A stretch of 43,165 nt of DNA. It comes from Amycolatopsis orientalis DSM 43388. GTDB taxonomy: Bacteria > Actinomycetota > Actinomycetes > Mycobacteriales > Pseudonocardiaceae. The position numbers and the translations under genes were made by a program. Of the stretch, positions 9,413 through 17,522 are shown in pieces (the first letter of the stretch is position 1; every line of letters begins with the position of its first letter). Under the pieces are notes generated by a model, which saw only the letters and a program-made list of their open reading frames with translations, was not told where the DNA came from and searched no databases. The stretch covers positions 1 to 43,165 of the forward strand of contig NZ_ASXG01000019.1 in NCBI RefSeq assembly GCF_000411975.1, read 5' to 3'.

Positions 9413-10856
9413 CCCCAAGGGCTTTCTGACCACCACGCGCGAGGAGCCGAAGCGGCGTCCGGTGGACCTGCGGCTGCTGGACTGGCGAGAGGTCTACGAG
9501 GACTTCGCGACGACCAAGCTGGAAAAGCAGGCCGGGCGCTGCATGGACTGCGGCATCCCGTTCTGTCACCAGGGCTGTCCGCTCGGGAACCTGATCCCGG
9601 AGTGGAACACGCTGGTGTGGCGGGAGGACTGGCAGCTGGCCGCGGAACGGCTGCACGCCACGAACAACTTCCCGGAGTTCACCGGCACGCTGTGCCCGGC
9701 GCCGTGCGAGACCGCGTGCGTGCTCGGCATCAACGACGACCCGGTGTCGATCAAGCGGGTCGAGATCTCGATCATCGACCGGGCCTTCGAGGAAGGCTGG
9801 GTCACGCCGCAGGTCCCGGTCGCGAAGACGGGCAAGAAGGTCGCCGTCGTCGGGTCCGGCCCGTCCGGGCTGGCCGCGGCGCAGCAGCTGACCCGCGCGG
9901 GCCACACCGTCGTGGTCTACGAGCGGGCGGACAAGATCGGCGGCCTGCTGCGGTACGGCATCCCCGAGTTCAAGATGGAGAAGTTCCGCCTCGACCGCCG
10001 TCTCGACCAGATGCGGGCCGAGGGCACGGAATTCCGGACGTCGGTGAATGTCGGCGTGGACATCACCGTCGAGCAGCTTCAATCCGAGCACGACGCGGTG
10101 GTGCTGGCGGGCGGCGCGACGGCGTGGCGCGATCTGCCGATCGAGGGCCGGTCCGCCGAGGGCATCTACCAGGCGATGGAGTTCCTGCCGCCGGCCAACC
10201 GGGTCGCCTCGGGCGAGCTGGCGGAGTCGCCGTACTCGGCCAAGGGCCTCGACGTCGTGGTCATCGGCGGCGGCGACACCGGCGCGGACTGCGTCGGCAC
10301 GTCGCACCGGCAGGGCGCGAAGTCGGTGACCCAGCTGGAGATCATGCCGAAGCCGCCGGAGACGCGCTCGGAAGCGCACCCGTGGCCGATGTACCCGATG
10401 ATCTACCGCGTCTCGTCCGCGCACGAGGAGGGCGGCGAACGGCTGTACTCGGTCAACACGCAGGAATTCCTGGCCGACGAGAACGGCCGGGTGCGGGCGC
10501 TGAAGCTGGTCGAGGTGCGCAACGAGGACGGCAAGTTCGTGCCGGTCGAGGGCACCGAAACCGAGCTGCCCGCGCAGCTGGTGCTGCTGGCGATGGGCTT
10601 CCTCGGCCCGCAGCGCGAGGGCCTGCTGACCGAACTGGGCGTGGAACTGGACCAGCGCGGCAACGTCGTGCGGGACAAGAACTTCCAGACCACTGTGGAC
10701 AACGTGTTCGTGGCCGGCGACATGGGCCGCGGCCAGTCCCTGATCGTGTGGGCGATCGCGGAGGGCCGCTCGTGCGCGGCCGGCGTGGACGCCTTCCTGA
10801 CCGGCCGGGACGTGCTCCCGGCCCCGATCGCGCCGACGGACCGGCCGATCTCCTGA
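9405..10856 (+). CDS. gltD: Glutamate synthase (NADPH), small (beta) subunit
   Basis: The 483-residue flavoprotein partner of GltB passes NADPH electrons through FAD and 4Fe-4S clusters to the large subunit. Its cluster cysteines are in [14 protein letters not shown] and [13 protein letters not shown]. The FAD Rossmann motif is [17 protein letters not shown] (about residues 147-163) and the NADPH Rossmann motif [15 protein letters not shown]. The C-terminal [16 protein letters not shown] is the second FAD-contacting strand. The ATG overlaps the end of gltB by 8 bp, with GGAGG at 9394-9398 inside gltB. A strong terminator begins about 140 bp after the stop. Confidence 0.98.
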   Translation: MADPKGFLTTTREEPKRRPVDLRLLDWREVYEDFATTKLEKQAGRCMDCGIPFCHQGCPLGNLIPEWNTLVWREDWQLAAERLHATNNFPEFTGTLCPAPCETACVLGINDDPVSIKRVEISIIDRAFEEGWVTPQVPVAKTGKKVAVVGSGPSGLAAAQQLTRAGHTVVVYERADKIGGLLRYGIPEFKMEKFRLDRRLDQMRAEGTEFRTSVNVGVDITVEQLQSEHDAVVLAGGATAWRDLPIEGRSAEGIYQAMEFLPPANRVASGELAESPYSAKGLDVVVIGGGDTGADCVGTSHRQGAKSVTQLEIMPKPPETRSEAHPWPMYPMIYRVSSAHEEGGERLYSVNTQEFLADENGRVRALKLVEVRNEDGKFVPVEGTETELPAQLVLLAMGFLGPQREGLLTELGVELDQRGNVVRDKNFQTTVDNVFVAGDMGRGQSLIVWAIAEGRSCAAGVDAFLTGRDVLPAPIAPTDRPIS

Positions 10857-10861
10857 GGACT

Positions 10862-10980
10862 CGGAGCAGGCGCGTCACCGTCGCCGCGCCTGCTCCGTTC
10901 AGTCTCGGGGCCAAGCGCGGCAACGGCGCCGCGCTTCGCTCCGTTCAGCTTCGGGGCTGACGCGTCACTGGCGCCGCGCC
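10862..10980 (+). repeat. Three imperfect ~45-bp tandem copies after gltD
   Basis: Copies start near 10872, 10917 and 10962 and share GCG(T/G)CA(A/C/T)(C/T)G followed by CGCCGCGC. The first two also share GCTCCGTTCAG (10892 and 10938) and TCGGGGC. The first copy forms a 13-bp perfect stem (10862-10874 with 10885-10897). They look like duplicated 3'-UTR hairpin units. Confidence 0.5.
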
Positions 10981-10993
10981 GGTCCCGGCTGTC

Positions 10994-11031
10994 GGGCGGG
11001 TGCGACAACGGCGTCGCACCCGCCCCTTTTT
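10994..11031 (+). terminator. Intrinsic terminator of gltBD
   Basis: GGGCGGGTGCGAC (10994-11006) and GTCGCACCCGCCC (11013-11025) form a perfect 13-bp stem with a 6-base loop, followed by C and five T residues. This is the clearest rho-independent terminator in the window. Confidence 0.9.
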
Positions 11032-11349
11032 ACTCCGCGACACCGTCGCGGTAGGCGACCTCGCCGCCACCACGGTCGCGCCTCGTCCGGCGCGATCGGC
11101 TGCCCGGTCGCGGTCCGCCGGTTGACCATGTCGTGGATGCTCAGCAACTGCGACGCCGATACATGGAACCGCGAGATCTCCTTACGCCGCAAGGAAGAGT
11201 CCGCTGGAACCTGCACGCTGCGGTCTGCCGAAATGGAACGCAAACTGTGCTAGGAATGCCGCTGCTCGAAGCGGACGCACTGCCGCCCCGGCTGCGCGAC
11301 GACAGTTCCCTCCCGCTGCTGCTGTGCCTGCGCAGCGCCGCGCTGCGGG
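11032..11349. other. 318-bp stretch without a confident gene
   Basis: Neither strand has a recognisable protein. On the plus strand a 36-codon frame (ATG 11256 to TGA 11366) has mostly G/C third positions, as real genes here do, but overlaps the 3' end of the convergent gene and lacks a clear SD. On the minus strand an open frame of 92 codons (start 11243, ending at 10965 within the terminator) looks unlike any family I know and may be a decayed gene. Composition is less GC-rich around 11130-11260. Confidence 0.35.
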
Positions 11350-11814
11350 TCAGTACTCGTTCTTGATGACGAAGTAGGACCCGCGGATGGTCCCGGCGAG
11401 CTTCGACTTCTGGCGCGCGAACTTGAACTTGTCGGCGAGTTCCTCCGGCACGTCCATCCCGTCGGAAAGCTTGAACCCGACGGCGCGCTTGCCGCTGTCC
11501 TCCAGCGTGTACATGACGTTGATCGACAGGCCGCTCTCGTAGAACACGTAAGCCATCCGGATGCCGTCGACCTCGAATTCGGTCGCCTCGAGCGGCCGGG
11601 AGGAAATGACGAGATCGCGTTCTTCCTTCAGGATCCGGTGCACCCAGTCGACGGTCTCCGGCGCCTCGGCGGCGGGCTCGACGGTGAAGACGTGGTCGTA
11701 CTTGTTCTTGAAGTAGCGCGCCTCGTTCGCCCGCAGCCCGGCGAGCGCGTCCGCGACCGGAGACGACTCCAGGCCGACAGTCGACACGGTGGTGAAATCG
11801 ACGGCGTAGGACAT
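11350..11814 (-). CDS. Conserved actinobacterial hypothetical protein (154 aa)
   Basis: The 154-residue product starts at the ATG at 11814, with GGGAG about 8 bases upstream; the frame continues upstream but that part is not protein-like. It has no membrane segment or signal peptide. The sequence is mixed alpha/beta and highly charged, including RANEARYFKNKYDHVF, ILKEERDLVISSRPL, MAYVFYESGLSINVMYTLED and a basic C-terminus KFARQKSKLAGTIRGSYFVI. It reads like a well-conserved soluble cytoplasmic protein. I cannot name its family or function. It diverges from the two-component genes across 207 bp, which need not imply a functional link. Confidence 0.8.
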   Translation of the reverse strand: MSYAVDFTTVSTVGLESSPVADALAGLRANEARYFKNKYDHVFTVEPAAEAPETVDWVHRILKEERDLVISSRPLEATEFEVDGIRMAYVFYESGLSINVMYTLEDSGKRAVGFKLSDGMDVPEELADKFKFARQKSKLAGTIRGSYFVIKNEY

Positions 11815-12009
11815 GATCCGCACTCCCGGGCTGGGTCTGGTCGCGACTTCCGGAGAGTACCCCGGGCTCGCGACCGCTCGCGACTCGTTCGGCGGGCCTG
11901 CCGGACTAGCGGCCGGCTCGGTGCTCGCCTCCCGCCCTCGCCGGTCCAGTCCGATTGCCGACCCGGATTTCCCTCCCGGACGCCCGGTGGGGGAATTTCG
12001 TGCAGGGCT

Positions 12010-12015
12010 TACCGT
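12010..12015 (+). promoter_or_regulatory. Candidate leaderless promoter (-10 TACCGT) of the sensor kinase gene
   Basis: TACCGT ends 6 bases before the GTG at 12022, with no Shine-Dalgarno between. The predicted transcription start coincides with the start codon. No good -35 is visible. Confidence 0.4.
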
Positions 12016-12021
12016 GGCCGG

Positions 12022-13116
12022 GTGCGCAACCACCTGATCGACCTGGCCGTGGCGCTCGGCGTGCTCGGCCTGACGCTGGCCGGCGAACCGCCGGACGCGG
12101 GACGGCCGTGGTTCTGGCCGATCGCGGTCGCGGCGACAGTCCTGGCGGTGCTGCTGCGCCGCCGGTTCCCGCTGCCCGCGATGCTGGTCTCGGTCGGCGT
12201 CGCGCTGGCCACGCCGCCGCTGTGGGGCACCTCGGTCACCCTCTACACAGTCGCTTCGCTGCGCGGGCTCCGCTGGCCGACCGCGGTCGCCGTGCTCGCG
12301 GAAACCGGACTGCTCGTGTCGTTCAGCCGGCCGTCGAACCTGTCGGACTGGAAGACCTTCGGGTTCGCCGTCGCGCTGATGGTCGTCGTTCCGGCGCTGG
12401 CCGGGCTGTGGATGCACCAGCGCGCGGCCCTGCTCGCCGCCCTGCGCGACCGCGCGGAGCAGGCCGAACGCGAGCGGGATCTCCTCGGCGAGCGGGCCGT
12501 GACGGCCGAGCGGCGGCGGATCGCGCGCGAGATGCACGACGTGGTCGCGCATCGGGTCAGCATCGTCGCGCTGCAGGCCGGCGCGCTTTCCGTGCGGGCC
12601 AAGGACGACGAGACCGCACAGCTCGCCGAGGTGATCCGCGAGTCGAGTTCCGCCGCGCTCAACGAATTGCGGGACATCCTGCGGGTGCTCCGCGACGACG
12701 GTCCGGAGCCGCGCTCGCTGCCGGCCCCGTCGCTGGCCGGGATCCGCCAGCTCGTCGACGACCTCGCAGCCGCCGGCTCGCGGGTGCGCGCCAGCCTGCC
12801 GGATCCGATGCCGGACGTGCCCGCTCCGATCGGGCGCGCGGCGTACCGCGTGGTGCAGGAGGCTCTCACGAACGCCGCGAAACACGCGCCGGGAACGGAG
12901 ATCGACGTGCGACTGTCCGCGTCCGACGAGGATCTGATCGTCGAGGTGGCCAACCCGCTCGCCGCTTCGGCCGGGCTGCCCGGCGCGGGCTACGGAGTGC
13001 TCGGCATGCGCGAACGCGTCACGCTGACCGGCGGCACCTTCCACGCTGGCCCGGACGGTGCGGGCGGCTACCGGGTGCGGGCCGGGTTCCCGGTGCGAGC
13101 GGAGGAAAAGTGCTGA
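12022..13116 (+). CDS. Two-component sensor histidine kinase, NarL/DesK type (HisKA_3)
   Basis: A 364-residue membrane kinase. The N-terminal ~135 residues are four to five hydrophobic segments with short loops, so there is no large extracellular sensor domain and it probably senses within or at the membrane. A linker coiled coil (about 136-160) leads to the HisKA_3 box REMHDVVAHRVS with phospho-acceptor His172, then the HATPase domain with VVQEALTNAAKHA (N box) and GYGVLGMRERV (G box). GTG at 12022 is chosen because the upstream frame is not protein-like and a TAnnnT -10 sits 6 bases ahead. It overlaps the response-regulator start by 7 bp. The signal is unknown; an envelope role is common for this kinase class. 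Confidence 0.93.
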   Translation: MRNHLIDLAVALGVLGLTLAGEPPDAGRPWFWPIAVAATVLAVLLRRRFPLPAMLVSVGVALATPPLWGTSVTLYTVASLRGLRWPTAVAVLAETGLLVSFSRPSNLSDWKTFGFAVALMVVVPALAGLWMHQRAALLAALRDRAEQAERERDLLGERAVTAERRRIAREMHDVVAHRVSIVALQAGALSVRAKDDETAQLAEVIRESSSAALNELRDILRVLRDDGPEPRSLPAPSLAGIRQLVDDLAAAGSRVRASLPDPMPDVPAPIGRAAYRVVQEALTNAAKHAPGTEIDVRLSASDEDLIVEVANPLAASAGLPGAGYGVLGMRERVTLTGGTFHAGPDGAGGYRVRAGFPVRAEEKC

Positions 13117-13751
13117 AGATCCTGCTGATCGACGACGAGGTGCTGGTGCGCAGCGGCATCCGGATGATCCTGGAGTCCGATCCGGGAATCGAGGTGGTCG
13201 CGGAAGCCGGTGACGGCCGCGAAGCGCTCGCCCTGGTCCGCGAACACCGGCCGGACCTGGTGCTCACCGACGTGCAGATGCCGGACGTCGACGGCCTGGA
13301 GGTGACCCGCCAGGTGACCGCCGAACCGGATCCGCCCGCGGTGGTCGTGCTGACGACGTTCGACCTCGACGAATACGTCCACGAAGCGCTGCGCCACGGC
13401 GCCACGGGGTTCCTGCTGAAGGACACGCCGCCGCGCGAGCTGGTCAAAGCAATGCACGTGGTCGGCAGCGGCGAGGCCATGCTGTCCCCGTCCGTCACGC
13501 GCCGGCTGCTGACGCATTTCGCCACCGCCGCCACCCCGACGTCCGCCCGCGCCCGGCTCGAACCGCTGACGCCGCGCGAAAGCGAGGTCGCGGTGGCCGT
13601 CGGACAGGGCTCGAGCAACGCCGAGATCGCCCGCGGTCTCGGGCTGAGCGAAGCGACCGTGAAGGTCCACTTGGGACGGATCATGGCCAAGACCGAAGCC
13701 GCGAACCGCACGCAGGTCGCGATTCTGGTGCACGACGCCGGGCTCGCCTGA
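13110..13751 (+). CDS. Two-component response regulator, NarL/LuxR family
   Basis: The 213-residue partner of the upstream kinase. The receiver domain has the acidic pair in LLIDDEVLVRSG, the phospho-acceptor Asp54 in LTDVQMPDVDG, the Thr in VVVLTTFDLDE and the Lys in GFLLKDTPP. The LuxR-type DNA-binding domain LTPRESEVAVAVGQGSSNAEIARGL-type helix-turn-helix continues with SEATVKVHLGRIMAK at about residues 150-195. The GTG at 13110 follows GGAGGAAAA and overlaps the kinase stop, so the two proteins are made in a coupled fashion. Targets are unknown. Confidence 0.95.
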   Translation: MLKILLIDDEVLVRSGIRMILESDPGIEVVAEAGDGREALALVREHRPDLVLTDVQMPDVDGLEVTRQVTAEPDPPAVVVLTTFDLDEYVHEALRHGATGFLLKDTPPRELVKAMHVVGSGEAMLSPSVTRRLLTHFATAATPTSARARLEPLTPRESEVAVAVGQGSSNAEIARGLGLSEATVKVHLGRIMAKTEAANRTQVAILVHDAGLA

Positions 13752-13823
13752 ATCGTTGTCCCGCGCGAAGTGGCCAGGTCCTATGCTCGACGCCGGGTCG
13801 GGGGGCCGCTTCGAGGGGATCCC

Positions 13824-14387
13824 ATGCCGCCGCCGAAACCGGCCGGGCCGAGTTACGAAGACACGCCGCCGCCACAGATGCGGCCACGCGGCGCCAACGG
13901 CTTCGCGATCGCGTCGCTGGTCCTGGCGATCCCGGCGTTCAGCCTGCCGCTGAGCATCGTGTTCGGCATCATCGCGCTTCGCCAGACCCGGGTGTTCGGC
14001 AACCCGGGACGCGGGCTCGCGCTCGCCGGGCTGTCGATCAGCGGCGTCTGGCTGGCTGTGCTTTTGATCGGGCTCGCCGCGCACGATCCCGCAACGAGCC
14101 CGGACCCGCTCGCGCACGCCCGCGCCGGCGACTGCTTCCGCTCCGGCAGCCCCGTTTCCTGCGCGGACGCCCACGACACCGAGGTGTTCCGGGTGGTCCC
14201 GCTGGCCGGCGGCGATTCGCTCCGCGGTGCCTGCGCGGCCGCAGCCAAGCAGTACCTCGCCAGCAGCGTCCCGCCGGAATACGTGCATCTGGGCGGCCGG
14301 CAACCGTCCGAATCGGATTCTCCGGGGCAGCACGCAGTGTGCACCCTGGAAACCGACTTCCCCACCACCGGCCGGGTCGTGCACTGA
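13824..14387 (+). CDS. Small membrane protein, DUF4190-like with extracytoplasmic C-terminal domain
   Basis: A 187-residue protein. A proline-rich N-terminus (PPPKPAGPSYEDTPPPQMRPRG) precedes two membrane segments typical of DUF4190: GFAIASLVLAIPAFSLPLSIVFGIIAL and GLALAGLSISGVWLAVLLIGLAA, joined by a short basic loop with NPGRG. The C-terminal ~90 residues are outside and carry four cysteines (GDCF, VSCADAH, GACAAA, AVCTLE), as in the septum-formation-like domain often attached to DUF4190. GAGGGGA gives the SD for ATG 13824; TATGCT at 13782-13787 is a possible -10. It ends 4 bp from convergent cobQ. The function is unknown. Confidence 0.85.
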   Translation: MPPPKPAGPSYEDTPPPQMRPRGANGFAIASLVLAIPAFSLPLSIVFGIIALRQTRVFGNPGRGLALAGLSISGVWLAVLLIGLAAHDPATSPDPLAHARAGDCFRSGSPVSCADAHDTEVFRVVPLAGGDSLRGACAAAAKQYLASSVPPEYVHLGGRQPSESDSPGQHAVCTLETDFPTTGRVVH

Positions 14388-14391
14388 CCGG

Positions 14392-15870
14392 TCAGAGGGC
14401 TCCCGGCGGCACGAACGGCAACCCGCCCGGCGCGCCCGCCTCCGCCAGCGCCGTCAGCATTCCGGTGTCCACTTCGGACTGGATCGCGTCGGCCAGCCGG
14501 TCCAGCATGTCCTCGCGCAGCTCCGCGAATCCCGGCGCCCCCTCGGCGGCCCGCCATTCGATCCCCGCCTGCGCCGCCGCTTCGGCAAGCCAAGCGCGCC
14601 GGAACCCGTCGTTCTCGAACGCGCCGTGCCACGTGGTGCCCCAGACCGAGCCGACGCGGTAACCGTCCAAAAACGACTCCGCGTCCGCCGGGCCGGCACT
14701 GCCGTGGTGGATCTCGTACGCGTCCACCCGGTGCCCGCGCCATTCCCCGGACGGGCGGCCGAGCACCTTCTCCCCGGCGAACTTCACGCGGGTCGGCAAG
14801 AGCCCGAGCCCGTCGACGAAGCCCGCGCCGGATTCGACATCGTCCTCAATGGACTCCGCGAGCATCTGGTACCCGCCGCAAATGCCCAGCACCGGACGTC
14901 CAGCCGCGGCCCGGGCCAGCACCGCGTCCGCCAACCCCCTGGTACGCAACCATTTCAGATCGTCCACAGTGGCCCGCGAGCCCGGCAGCACGACCAGATC
15001 CGCCGCGGCGACGGTGTCCGGATCGGCCGTCAGGCTCACCGTCACCCCGGGCTCCGCCGCGAGCGCGTCCACGTCGGTAGCGTTGGACGCGCGCGGGAAC
15101 CGGACGACGGCGACCCGCAACCCGCGTTGGGCGGCTTCGTGCCGCCAGCCGGCCGCAGCGAGGGCGTCCTCGGAGTCGATCCACACCCGGTCCAGCCACG
15201 GCAGCACGCCGAGCACCGGCCGTCCGGTCGCCTTCTCCAGGCTGTTCAACCCCGGCCGCAGCAATCCGACGTCCCCGCGGAATTTGTTCACCAGCCAGCC
15301 CGCGACCAGTGCCTGGTCCTCGGCCGACAGCAACGCGAGCGTGCCGAACATCGCCGCCAGCACCCCGCCGCGGTCGATGTCGCCGACGACCAGCACCGGC
15401 AGGGAAAACCGCCGTGCCAGGCCCATGTTGACGTAATCGCCGGAGCGCAGGTTGATCTCCGCGGGACTGCCCGCGCCCTCGCAGACGACGAGGTCGAACC
15501 GTTGCTGCAGCTCGGCATACGCGCCGAAGGCGATCTCGGCGAGCCCCGCCCGGCCGGTGGCGTACTCGCCGGCTTCGAGGGTGCCGTACGGCTTGCCGAG
15601 CGCGATGACGTGACTGCGCCGGTCGCTGCCCGGCTTGAGCAGCACCGGATTCATCGCCGCTTCCGGCTCCGCCCCCGCGGCTCGCGCCTGCAGCCACTGC
15701 GCGCGGCCGATCTCCGCGCCGTCCGCGCAGACCATCGAGTTGTTCGACATGTTCTGCGCCTTGAACGGGGCGACCCGCACGCCCCGGCGCGCGAACCAGC
15801 GGCAGATTCCGGCGGTGACCAGGCTTTTCCCCGCGTCCGACGTGGTACCGGCGATCAGCAGCCCGCTCAT
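14392..15870 (-). CDS. cobQ: Cobyric acid synthase (CobQ/CbiP)
   Basis: Amidates the b, d, e and g side chains of adenosylcobyrinic acid a,c-diamide using glutamine and ATP. The 492-residue length is typical. The dethiobiotin-synthetase-like ATPase domain starts with LLIAGTTSDAGKSLVTAGIC and contains KAQNMSNNS and VCEGAGSPAEINL. The type-I glutaminase domain has nucleophile Cys331 in LGICGGYQML and a His in YEIHHG. The start at 15870 gives the canonical N-terminus; the frame upstream belongs to other coding. TACGGT sits 6 bases before the ATG with no SD, suggesting its own leaderless promoter although cobD ends only 61 bp upstream. Confidence 0.97.
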   Translation of the reverse strand: MSGLLIAGTTSDAGKSLVTAGICRWFARRGVRVAPFKAQNMSNNSMVCADGAEIGRAQWLQARAAGAEPEAAMNPVLLKPGSDRRSHVIALGKPYGTLEAGEYATGRAGLAEIAFGAYAELQQRFDLVVCEGAGSPAEINLRSGDYVNMGLARRFSLPVLVVGDIDRGGVLAAMFGTLALLSAEDQALVAGWLVNKFRGDVGLLRPGLNSLEKATGRPVLGVLPWLDRVWIDSEDALAAAGWRHEAAQRGLRVAVVRFPRASNATDVDALAAEPGVTVSLTADPDTVAAADLVVLPGSRATVDDLKWLRTRGLADAVLARAAAGRPVLGICGGYQMLAESIEDDVESGAGFVDGLGLLPTRVKFAGEKVLGRPSGEWRGHRVDAYEIHHGSAGPADAESFLDGYRVGSVWGTTWHGAFENDGFRRAWLAEAAAQAGIEWRAAEGAPGFAELREDMLDRLADAIQSEVDTGMLTALAEAGAPGGLPFVPPGAL

Positions 15871-15876
15871 CGCGCC

Positions 15877-15882
15877 ACCGTA
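15877..15882 (-). promoter_or_regulatory. Candidate leaderless promoter (-10 TACGGT) of cobQ
   Basis: On the minus strand TACGGT is separated by GGCGCG (6 bases) from the cobQ ATG. No SD is present. Hexamer and spacing are identical to those before the phosphotransferase gene at 2364. Confidence 0.4.
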
Positions 15883-15931
15883 ACCCGCCCCGCGGCCGCT
15901 CCGGCCAGCCGCCCCGTCCGTCGCTGCCCGC

Positions 15932-16870
15932 TCACCGAGCCACCGCGATCCCGGCCGCGACCGCCAGCGCCGCCGCCCCGACCAACCGCGACAAGCGCAC
16001 GGCCCGGCGCAGATCGCTCGCCCCGGGCGGCCGCCCGTTCCCCAGCGCGCTCCGGCGCTCGACCTCGCCGTGATACGTGTTCGTGCCGCCGAGCCGGAGG
16101 TCCAGCGCCCCGGCGAACGCGGCCTCGACCTGTCCCGCGTTCGGGCTCGGATGCGCGCTTCCGTCGCGCCGCCAAGCCCGCCAAGCCGACCGGGCATGCC
16201 CGCCGGCCAACGGCGCGGTCGCCGCCGTCAGCACCGCGCCGACGCGGGCCGGCACCAGATTGGCCCAGTCGTCGGCCCGCGCGGCGAACCAGCCGAAGTT
16301 GCGGTGCCGCGGCGAGCGGTAGCCGATCATCGCGTCGAGGGTGTTCACCGCGCGGTAGCCGAGCAGCCCCGGCACCCCCGCGACCGCGCCCCACAGCAGC
16401 GGCGCGACGACCGCGTCCGAGGTGTTCTCGGCGATCGATTCGGTGGCCGCCCGGGCCAGCTCGGCCGCGTCGAGACCGGTCGCGTCGCGCGCGCAGAGGT
16501 GGCTGAGCCGCTGCCGGGCGGGGGGCAATTCACCCGATTCGAGCAATCGCGCCATTTCGCGGCCCTCCGCGGCGAGCCCGCGGCCGCCCAGGACGGTCCA
16601 CGTCGCCGCGGCGGTCAGGACAAACCGGACACCCGGCCGGTTCCGGGCCGCCCGCTCGGCAAGCAGCCCGAGGCCGGCGGCGGACCCCGCGCAGACCGCC
16701 GCGTACGCCGCCCCGCGCGGCTTGGAATCCGCCCACCACCAGCGTTCCAGCTGGCCAGCGGCGGTGCCGAAGGCGGCGACCGGATGCCCTCGCCGCGGGT
16801 CGCCCCACCACGCGTCGGCGGCGTATCCGGCGATCAGCCCGGCCGCCGCGGCGGCTTGTCGGAGTGGCAC
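15932..16870 (-). CDS. cobD: Adenosylcobinamide-phosphate synthase (CobD/CbiB)
   Basis: A 312-residue integral membrane enzyme that attaches (R)-1-amino-2-propanol phosphate to adenosylcobyric acid. The family motif GDPRRGHPVAAFG is at the N-terminus; ESIAENTSDAVVAPLLWGAVAG, the NTLDAMIGYRSPRHRNFGWFAARADDWANLVPAR-type loop and the late GTNTYHGEVERR are all recognisable, the last being a conserved C-terminal signature. The GTG at 16870 gives the expected N-terminus VPLRQAAAAAG; TACGGT lies 7 bases before it and there is no SD. It is divergent from cobU (about 36 bp) and followed by cobQ, with which it is likely co-expressed. Confidence 0.96.
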   Translation of the reverse strand: MPLRQAAAAAGLIAGYAADAWWGDPRRGHPVAAFGTAAGQLERWWWADSKPRGAAYAAVCAGSAAGLGLLAERAARNRPGVRFVLTAAATWTVLGGRGLAAEGREMARLLESGELPPARQRLSHLCARDATGLDAAELARAATESIAENTSDAVVAPLLWGAVAGVPGLLGYRAVNTLDAMIGYRSPRHRNFGWFAARADDWANLVPARVGAVLTAATAPLAGGHARSAWRAWRRDGSAHPSPNAGQVEAAFAGALDLRLGGTNTYHGEVERRSALGNGRPPGASDLRRAVRLSRLVGAAALAVAAGIAVAR

Positions 16871-16877
16871 GTGGCGA

Positions 16878-16883
16878 ACCGTA
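16878..16883 (-). promoter_or_regulatory. Candidate leaderless promoter (-10 TACGGT) of cobD
   Basis: On the minus strand TACGGT is followed by TCGCCAC (7 bases) and the GTG of cobD. The whole cobD-cobU divergent gap is about 36 bp, so the two promoters must overlap. Confidence 0.4.
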
Positions 16884-16906
16884 GCGCGCGGGAGAGAATG
16901 CCGGGT

Positions 16907-17512
16907 ATGACCAAGCTGACGCACCGGCTCGCCGGGTCTCTCGAAACCCTGGCGCAGGCCCTCCGCCGGTACGGACGCGACGACGGCAAGGTGCTCGTTC
17001 TCGGCGGGGTCCGCTCGGGCAAGTCGAGGCACGCGGAGCGGCTCGTCGCGCACCACCCCCACCTCACCTACGTCGCTCCCGGCCTGCCCCCTTCGGCGGA
17101 GGACCCGGAATGGGCCGCCCGCGTCGAGGCGCACCGGGCCCGCCGGCCGCGGCACTGGACGACGGTCGAGACCACCGACCTGGCGACCGTGCTGCGCACC
17201 GCGACGAGCCCGTTGCTGATCGACTGCCTCGGCACCTGGCTGTCGCGGGTGCTCGACGAGGTCGGCGCGTGGTCGGGCAAACCGGGCTGGGAGCGCAGGC
17301 TGGACGACCGGCTCGAGGATTTCCTCGCCGCGTGGAGCCAGGCCCGGGTGCCGATCGTCGCGGTCAGCAACGAGGTCGGCAGCGGTGTGGTGCCCGCAAC
17401 GGTGTCCGGACGGCTTTTCCGTGATGTGCTGGGCGCACTCAACAGCCGGGTGTCCGCCGACAGCGACCGGGTGTCGCTCATCGTCGCCGGGCGGGCGCTC
17501 AATCTTCCGTGA
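16907..17512 (+). CDS. cobU: Adenosylcobinamide kinase / adenosylcobinamide-phosphate guanylyltransferase
   Basis: The 201-residue bifunctional enzyme (CobU/CobP) phosphorylates adenosylcobinamide and then transfers GMP from GTP to make adenosyl-GDP-cobinamide. The P-loop is VLGGVRSGKSRHAE; LLIDCLGTWLSRVL and AVSNEVGSGVVPAT are the other family motifs. It carries an N-terminal extension of about 25 residues (MTKLTHRLAGSLETLAQAL) before the first strand. The ATG at 16907 gives 12 bases from the GGGAG; the in-frame ATG at 16898 is a real alternative with shorter spacing. cobT follows after 10 bp. Confidence 0.95.
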   Translation: MTKLTHRLAGSLETLAQALRRYGRDDGKVLVLGGVRSGKSRHAERLVAHHPHLTYVAPGLPPSAEDPEWAARVEAHRARRPRHWTTVETTDLATVLRTATSPLLIDCLGTWLSRVLDEVGAWSGKPGWERRLDDRLEDFLAAWSQARVPIVAVSNEVGSGVVPATVSGRLFRDVLGALNSRVSADSDRVSLIVAGRALNLP

Positions 17513-17522
17513 GGAGCTAGCC

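Noticed and set aside
4817..9436. Very long open frame on the minus strand opposite gltB (over 1500 codons)
   Set aside because: It mirrors gltB codon by codon, is rich in Arg/His/Val/Gln/Leu as expected of antisense GC-rich DNA, and shows no domain.
11815..13044. N-terminal extension of the 154-aa hypothetical gene across the sensor kinase
   Set aside because: The extension is antisense to kinase coding sequence; a good SD and ATG at 11814 give a sensible protein.
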